Source of the DNA: Pseudomonadota bacterium
Lineage (GTDB): Bacteria > Chloroflexota > UBA5177 > JAJPKF01
DNA: 42,402 nt
Direction of reading: 5' to 3'
Assembly: GCA_021323865.1 (NCBI GenBank)
Contig: JAJPKF010000016.1
Location: 1 to 42,402 of the forward strand
Part shown: piece after piece, positions 38,210-42,402 of the stretch
How positions within the stretch are numbered: the stretch's first letter is position 1
Layout of the letters: each line of letters begins with the position of its first letter
Program-made: the position numbers and the translations under genes
Notes under the pieces: model-generated
The model's input: only the letters and a program-made list of their open reading frames with translations
Told to the model about the DNA's origin: nothing
Database searches by the model: none

Positions 38210-40855
38210 TCAGCTGGGCGTAGCCTCACCGGCCACGGAGGCCCGGAGAAACTCCCGGGCGTCATTCAGTCCCGAGTCAATCGCCTGGGCGTCCCGACCC
38301 CCACCCTGAGCGAATGCGGGGCTTCCTCCCGCTCCACCGCCCACCATCCGTCCCACCCGGCGGGCGATCTCACGGGCGTCCACGCCCCGATCGTTCAGGT
38401 CCTGACTGACGGCGGCGGCGAAATGGGGACGCCCGTCGATGACCGATCCGACCACGACCACACCCGAACCAAGCGACTTGAGGCTCGCCAGGGTGAGGCG
38501 GTGCAGGTCCTCGACCTGTTCCGCGTCGACGCGCCGGATCAACAGCTTGCCGGCCCCATCGAGGCTTTCGGCCGTGCCCGCCAGCTCACCTGCCCGCTGC
38601 GCGGTGACTTGATCCGCCATCCGGCCAAGCCGCCGCTCGGTATCGCGGAGCTGCGCCATGACTTCGCCGGCGCGCTCGGCCGCCCGATCCGAAGGAACCC
38701 CGAGTGCCGCGGAAACGGCCGCCAGCGAGCGTTCGACTGCCCGCAAATGGTCATACGCCGCCTGCCCCGCAAGGGCCTCGATCCGCCGGATGCCGCTGCC
38801 GATGCCCGACTCCGAGGTAATGACCACGAGACCGATATCGGCCGTCTCGTCGACGTGCGTGCCACCACACAGCTCCTTGCTGGGCCCCATGCTGACGACG
38901 CGCACCCGATCTCCATACTTCTCTCCAAAGAGGGCCATGGCCCCCTCACGCACCGCGTCGTCGTAGGCAAGCTCGCGAGTGACGACCGGTTGCGACTGGA
39001 AGACGAGCTGGTTGATGCGATCCTGGATCCGTTCGAGCCGCTCTTCACCCACCGGCTCGGGCCAGCGAAAGTCGAACCTCAGACGCTCGGGAGCGACGAG
39101 CGATCCCGCCTGGGTTGCCTCCGGCCCCAGCACCTCGTGCAGGGCGAGATGCAGGAGATGAGTGGCGGAATGGTGCGGACGGATGGCGTTCCGACGAGCC
39201 TCGTCGACCTGGGCCGTTACCGAGGTTCCGGTCGGCAGCGATCCTTCCACAAGCCGGCCCTTATGGACGATGATCCCGCCGTACGGCCGCTGAGTATCGA
39301 GCACCGCGAACCGTCCTTCCGGCCAGACCAGCTGTCCGGTATCGCCCACCTGGCCACCCGACTCCGCGTAGAAGGGTGTGCGGTCAAGAACCACCTCGCC
39401 CTCCGCGTCGCCGTCCAGCTCCTCGACCAAACGGCCGTCCGCGACCAGGCCGACCACCCGGGCCTCGGTCTCGCACTCGGTATAGCCCACGAATTCCGTC
39501 GGCCCAATGCGATCCGAGAGCACGGCCAGGCTTTCCAGATCCGTCGTCTGATGGGTCGCGGCGCGTCCGGCGCGTCCGCGCTGCTGCTGGTTGCGAAGCT
39601 CGGCCTCGAAGGCGCTCATATCCACGTCGACATTGCGCTCGGAGGCCATTTCGCGGATCAGCTCCAGGGGCAAGCCAAAGGTGTCATGCAGACGAAAGGC
39701 GTCCGAACCCGACACCACTCCACCATTGGCGGCGGCCGCCTCCATCAGCTCGATGGCCCGGGGCAGGGCGCGACTCAAGGTCTCCGCGAAGCGCTCCTCT
39801 TCTCGACGGACCGTATCGACGATGGCGCTGCGTCGCGCGGAGACCTCCGGATATCGGGGCTTCATGATCTCGATGACGGTCTCCACGGGACGAACCAAGA
39901 ACGGCTTCTCGATGCCCAGCAGCCGGCCGCGAAGAAGCGCCCGCCGCACCAGACGCCGGAGGACGTAGCCCCGTCCCTCGTTACCGGGGACACCGCCATC
40001 GACCACCGCCATGGTGAAGGCCCGGCAATGGTCGGCGATGATCCGCAGGGAGCGGTCGACGGCCTCATCCTGCTTGTAAACCGTCCCCACGGTGGAAGCC
40101 ACGGAATCAAGGATGGGTTGGAAGACGTCGGTCTCGTAGACGGTTTCCTTCCCCTGCACCACCATCAGCAGCCGCTCGAACCCCTGTCCGGTGTCGATGT
40201 TCTTGGAAGCCAGCTCGCGCAGCACCTCGCCCTTCTCGTTGACGAAGGACTGCATGAAGACGTTGTTCCAAATCTCCATAAAGCGATGACAATCCTCGTC
40301 GAGCGGGCTACACCCGGCCCGACCACAGCCGTACTCGATCCCCCGATCGAAGTGGACCTCCGAGTCCGGGCCCGCCGGGCCGGCAAGCCCCGGTCGCTCC
40401 CACCAGTTGGAGGGATCTTCGACGATCCTTTCGGGCGGCAAACCGATCTCCAGCCAGGTCTTTCCGGCCAGCTCGTCGCCGGGATAGATCGTTGCCCAGA
40501 GACGACCGGGGTCGAGGCGGAGCACCTCGGTCAGGTACTCCCAGGTGAAATGAAGCGCCTCGGAAACGAAGTAGTCCCCGACGGAAAAGTTGCCGAGCAT
40601 CTCGAAGTAGGTCAGGTGCTGCTCGTCACCCACCTCCTCGATGTCCAGGGTTCGCAGGCACTTCTGGACGCTGACCAAACGAGGGGCAGGTGGCTTTGTC
40701 TGACCCACGAAGAAAGGAATCATCTGCTGCATCCCGGCGATAACGAAGAGCAGCGAAGGATCGTCCTGAGGGATCAGTGGAAGGCTGGGCAGCAGGAGGT
40801 GACCGCGCTCTTCAAAGAAGCGCACGAAGGAGGTGATCAGCTCATCACCGGTCAC
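38210..40855 (-). CDS. alaS: alanine--tRNA ligase
   Basis: 881 residues. The GTG at 40855 is preferred because GAGGAG lies 8 nt upstream; a GTG three codons earlier (40864) would sit directly on that site. The class II core has FEMLGNFSVGDYF and a motif-3 region. The editing domain has the zinc ligands HSATH (HxxxH) and CGGTHVDET. The C-Ala domain ends in the glycine-rich GRMVGGGAGGSPAFAQGG. It attaches alanine to tRNA-Ala and clears mischarged Ser and Gly. Confidence 0.97.
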   Translation of the reverse strand: MTGDELITSFVRFFEERGHLLLPSLPLIPQDDPSLLFVIAGMQQMIPFFVGQTKPPAPRLVSVQKCLRTLDIEEVGDEQHLTYFEMLGNFSVGDYFVSEALHFTWEYLTEVLRLDPGRLWATIYPGDELAGKTWLEIGLPPERIVEDPSNWWERPGLAGPAGPDSEVHFDRGIEYGCGRAGCSPLDEDCHRFMEIWNNVFMQSFVNEKGEVLRELASKNIDTGQGFERLLMVVQGKETVYETDVFQPILDSVASTVGTVYKQDEAVDRSLRIIADHCRAFTMAVVDGGVPGNEGRGYVLRRLVRRALLRGRLLGIEKPFLVRPVETVIEIMKPRYPEVSARRSAIVDTVRREEERFAETLSRALPRAIELMEAAAANGGVVSGSDAFRLHDTFGLPLELIREMASERNVDVDMSAFEAELRNQQQRGRAGRAATHQTTDLESLAVLSDRIGPTEFVGYTECETEARVVGLVADGRLVEELDGDAEGEVVLDRTPFYAESGGQVGDTGQLVWPEGRFAVLDTQRPYGGIIVHKGRLVEGSLPTGTSVTAQVDEARRNAIRPHHSATHLLHLALHEVLGPEATQAGSLVAPERLRFDFRWPEPVGEERLERIQDRINQLVFQSQPVVTRELAYDDAVREGAMALFGEKYGDRVRVVSMGPSKELCGGTHVDETADIGLVVITSESGIGSGIRRIEALAGQAAYDHLRAVERSLAAVSAALGVPSDRAAERAGEVMAQLRDTERRLGRMADQVTAQRAGELAGTAESLDGAGKLLIRRVDAEQVEDLHRLTLASLKSLGSGVVVVGSVIDGRPHFAAAVSQDLNDRGVDAREIARRVGRMVGGGAGGSPAFAQGGGRDAQAIDSGLNDAREFLRASVAGEATPS

Positions 40856-40898
40856 GGCGGCCACTCCTCAGCAGTTTGGGCTCAGATCGCAGACGGGG

Positions 40899-41111
40899 TC
40901 AGGAGTGTTTGAAGATGGCCTCGAACTCGGCCTGCATCTGCGCGCGTCGAGCCTCACCGGCAATCTTCCCCTCACTCAACGCCTGGTTCCACTCGGTTCG
41001 AAGGCGGTCCAGGCGCGACGAGAAATCAGACGGCTCACCGGGTCGCGGCTCCGAGAGCGACCACGCGGCATAGCCGACCAAGCCCAGCAGCGCACCAGCG
41101 ATCAATCTCAT
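40899..41111 (-). CDS. 70-residue membrane-anchored or secreted protein
   Basis: Starts MRLIAGALLGLVGYAAWSLS after GGAGAAGAG at good spacing; the longer upstream frame lacks support. One hydrophobic N-terminal segment is followed by a charged helical stretch (SSRLDRLRTEWNQALSEGK, EARRAQMQAEFEAIFKHS) likely to form a short coiled coil. It lies 43 nt before alaS on the same strand. No family is recognised. Confidence 0.65.
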   Translation of the reverse strand: MRLIAGALLGLVGYAAWSLSEPRPGEPSDFSSRLDRLRTEWNQALSEGKIAGEARRAQMQAEFEAIFKHS

Positions 41112-41314
41112 GACTCTTCTCCCTCGCGAGGAGCTTGCACAATCCAGTATCCCTGATGAGGCCGCGGTCCATCGGCGGCCACACAAGTGTTCCCGTAAGC
41201 AGCACAATGGGAGTGAGCCGGAGCCCTTCCCCTATGCCGCGCGCTGCGGTGGCATCGGACTTGCGCTGAATCGACCCAAGGCGCGGAGGCGAATTGCCTC
41301 CGCCGGGAGTTTGC

Positions 41315-41719
41315 ATGACGGAAGTGATGAGCATCGCCGTTTCCAGCGATGATCAGTGGCTGGTCGTGAACGGGCGTCCGGTTGAGTACTATGCCAGCGA
41401 CACGGCCTTCCTGAACGGGCGCAAAGTTTGGGCGTCCGAGGCGGCGGCCAAACGGCTGGCGGATGCCCTGGCCGTGCCGGCCGACCTGGTCGACTTTGTC
41501 GAGGGCGGTTTTCCGGATGCCATCATCACCACCGGGGACGGACAGCGAGCCCTCGTCCACGGCGGTATTTCTCTGCACCAGCTGGGTCTGGAAGCGGTCG
41601 ACCCGGGGGAGATCGGCGAGGAAGAGCTGGTCATCCTGGGCAGAGAGATGATCGCCCGCGCGAAGGCGCGAGGCGGCGGCGTCGAAGCGGCGCCCGAGCC
41701 GGCCGCCACACCGGCGTGA
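41315..41719 (+). CDS. hypothetical protein, 134 residues
   Basis: The ATG at 41315 follows GGGAG at good spacing; in-frame ATGs at 41294 and 41327 are alternatives. The protein has a folded-looking N-terminal 110 residues (WLVVNGRPVEYYASDTAFLN, AKRLADALAVPADLVDFVEG, GDGQRALVHGGISLHQLGLE) and a low-complexity Ala/Pro/Glu tail. There is no signal peptide or membrane helix. I do not recognise it. Its stop overlaps the next gene's GTG (GTGA), so the two are coupled. Confidence 0.65.
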   Translation: MTEVMSIAVSSDDQWLVVNGRPVEYYASDTAFLNGRKVWASEAAAKRLADALAVPADLVDFVEGGFPDAIITTGDGQRALVHGGISLHQLGLEAVDPGEIGEEELVILGREMIARAKARGGGVEAAPEPAATPA

Positions 41720-41967
41720 CCTCGCCCCCAGAAGGGGCGGAAAACCCGGCGCCGCGCTGGAGCTGCGTCACGGGGCACGACATAGCGGACCTCCAGGCGG
41801 AGACCGTCGAGCAATCGGTCGACGGCGCACGCCTCCGTCTGTGCCGGCAACATCACACCGTGTTACAGGTCGTGGCGATGAACACGGCGTCGCAGCCGAT
41901 CAGCCTGGATGAGATGGAGGAGCCTGCCGCCAGCGAGCCCGGTGGCTCGTTACCGGCGGCCGAATAG
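41716..41967 (+). CDS. small Cys/His-containing protein, 83 residues
   Basis: It begins at a GTG overlapping the preceding stop (GTGA). The product has WSCVTGHDIADL and, 27 residues after the first Cys, LCRQHHTVLQV: C-x3-H ... C-x2-H-H, which could bind a metal ion. The C-terminal tail is acidic (LDEMEEPAASEPGG). No family is recognised. Its 3' end overlaps the converging gene by 18 bp. Confidence 0.55.
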   Translation: MTSPPEGAENPAPRWSCVTGHDIADLQAETVEQSVDGARLRLCRQHHTVLQVVAMNTASQPISLDEMEEPAASEPGGSLPAAE

Positions 41968-42237
41968 GCGTCCCATCAGCGGCCGGTGAGCCGGCTCGCC
42001 CGCAGAGGCTTGCGCGGGCGCACCCGCGGCCTCAAGGGCCTGGGCACGCATGGCATCCCAGTCGGGTGGATCCGTTCGGGACTTGATATCCCCGGTGGCG
42101 ACCGGGAACGACGATTCGTGCGACTCCCGACGGCGGCGGATCCACGTGACCACGTAGTCAGGCCAAACGCGGGAATAGCGCAGAACCACAAACTCCTCCC
42201 GGCTCACCTCGACCTCCTCCTCGGGGTTCATCTCCAT
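41950..42237 (-). CDS. hypothetical protein, 95 residues
   Basis: It starts MEMNPEEEVEVSREEFVVLR after a GGAG; a frame to 42384 continues into the insertion-sequence end and is not natural. The N-terminus is acidic, the middle has VWPDYVVTWIRRRRESHES, and the tail is Ala/Pro-rich, ending LMGRLFGRR. No domain is recognised. TATATT on the minus strand (42291-42286) could be its -10 box, close to the insertion-sequence boundary. Confidence 0.55.
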   Translation of the reverse strand: MEMNPEEEVEVSREEFVVLRYSRVWPDYVVTWIRRRRESHESSFPVATGDIKSRTDPPDWDAMRAQALEAAGAPAQASAGEPAHRPLMGRLFGRR

Positions 42238-42296
42238 GATCCGACTCCGCCCGCTAAGGGTGGTTTGAGTGATCCGAACGATGTGAATATAGCATC

Positions 42297-42402
42297 TGTC
42301 CGTCCCCCCAAAAACTGGTCCACTTTGAGTCTCGTGGTTTGAGAATTCAGTGAGACCAGTTGGAGGTGGTATGGCAGCGGCCAAGAAGTACAGCGTGGAG
42401 AA
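42297..42402 (+). mobile_element. left end of an insertion sequence (truncated by the window)
   Basis: From TGTCCGTCCCCCCAAAAACT (42297) the sequence changes to a typical insertion-sequence terminal repeat, followed by a leader and a reading frame with strong GGAGG. AACTGGTC (42313-42320) and GACCAGTT (42354-42361) form an 8-bp inverted repeat, and TTTGAG occurs twice. The right end is outside the window, so family (IS3 or IS481-like is likely), length and target duplication are unknown. Confidence 0.6.
42371..42402 (+). CDS. start of a probable transposase gene
   Basis: The ATG at 42371 has GGAGG 4 nt upstream and encodes MAAAKKYSVE before the window ends. The basic opening resembles the helix-turn-helix OrfA start of IS3-type transposases. 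Only ten residues are visible, so the call rests mainly on the insertion-sequence end beside it. Confidence 0.5.
   Translation, partial: MAAAKKYSVE

Noticed and set aside
38096..40912. 938-codon plus-strand frame opposite alaS
   Set aside because: It is the complement of a well-conserved gene. Long antisense frames are common at this GC content, and the translation shows no domain.
1..42402. CRISPR array, prophage or tRNA cluster
   Set aside because: I found no regularly spaced repeats, no phage structural genes and no recognisable tRNA in the gaps.

Overview
The window is dense, high-GC bacterial chromosome. Most genes are core housekeeping genes in tight operons, with many 1-11 nt overlaps (often ATGA or GTGA) and frequent GTG or TTG starts. 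It suggests a deep-branching, probably single-membrane Terrabacteria lineage near Dormibacterota, Chloroflexota or Actinomycetota. The reasons are a short YidC without a large periplasmic domain, a DnaB-DnaD-DnaI-like helicase set, an Ap4A-phosphorylase-like HIT protein, a mycothiol-type maleylpyruvate isomerase homologue and DesK/LuxR-type signalling. I cannot fix the phylum without a search.

Layout. 1-1.4 kb: the 3' end of an RHS-repeat gene with a variable C-terminal tip, then a small two-helix membrane protein. 1.5-6.6 kb: a histidine kinase/response regulator pair (minus) divergent from an ABC ATPase and FtsX-type permease (plus), with a palindrome flanked by direct repeats between them. 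6.8-12.1 kb (minus): rpmH-rnpA-yidD-yidC-jag-pfkB-like-mnmE-DUF2461, with an attenuator-like hairpin in the rpmH leader. 12.3-14.4 kb: comEC. 14.45-16.5 kb: DnaA-box-like repeats and a dnaA whose product carries an eight-cysteine N-terminal extension. 16.5-17.1 kb (minus): HIT protein plus a 56-residue membrane protein. 17.2-22.3 kb (plus): glycosyltransferase, murI, tlyA, nadK, recN. 22.3-24.1 kb (minus): RqcH/NFACT. 24.1-26.3 kb (plus): gmk, glpX, rplI. 26.8-29.8 kb: dnaB-dnaD-dnaI-like. 30-33.2 kb: secD, secF, MDMPI-family protein. 33.4-41.1 kb (minus): a 70-residue protein, alaS, ruvX, mltG, efp, a biotin-carrier-like gene, xseA, xseB and two tandem small membrane proteins. 41.3-42.2 kb: three small unknown genes. 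The window ends in the left end of an insertion sequence.

Together these genes cover replication initiation (DnaA, DnaB, DnaD, DnaI-like), membrane protein insertion and secretion (YidC, SecDF), tRNA and ribosome maturation (RnpA, MnmE, TlyA, AlaS, EF-P, RqcH), DNA repair and uptake (RecN, XseAB, ComEC, RuvX) and cell-wall precursors (MurI, MltG).

The most unusual points are: DnaA with two CxxC-type cysteine clusters before domain I; a biotin-carrier protein in which the biotin-accepting lysine is glutamine; a ComEC whose C-terminal metallo-beta-lactamase-like domain has lost its metal motif; a terminator-like hairpin between the rpmH promoter and gene; and two tandem paralogous membrane proteins after xseAB, the first apparently starting at CTG.
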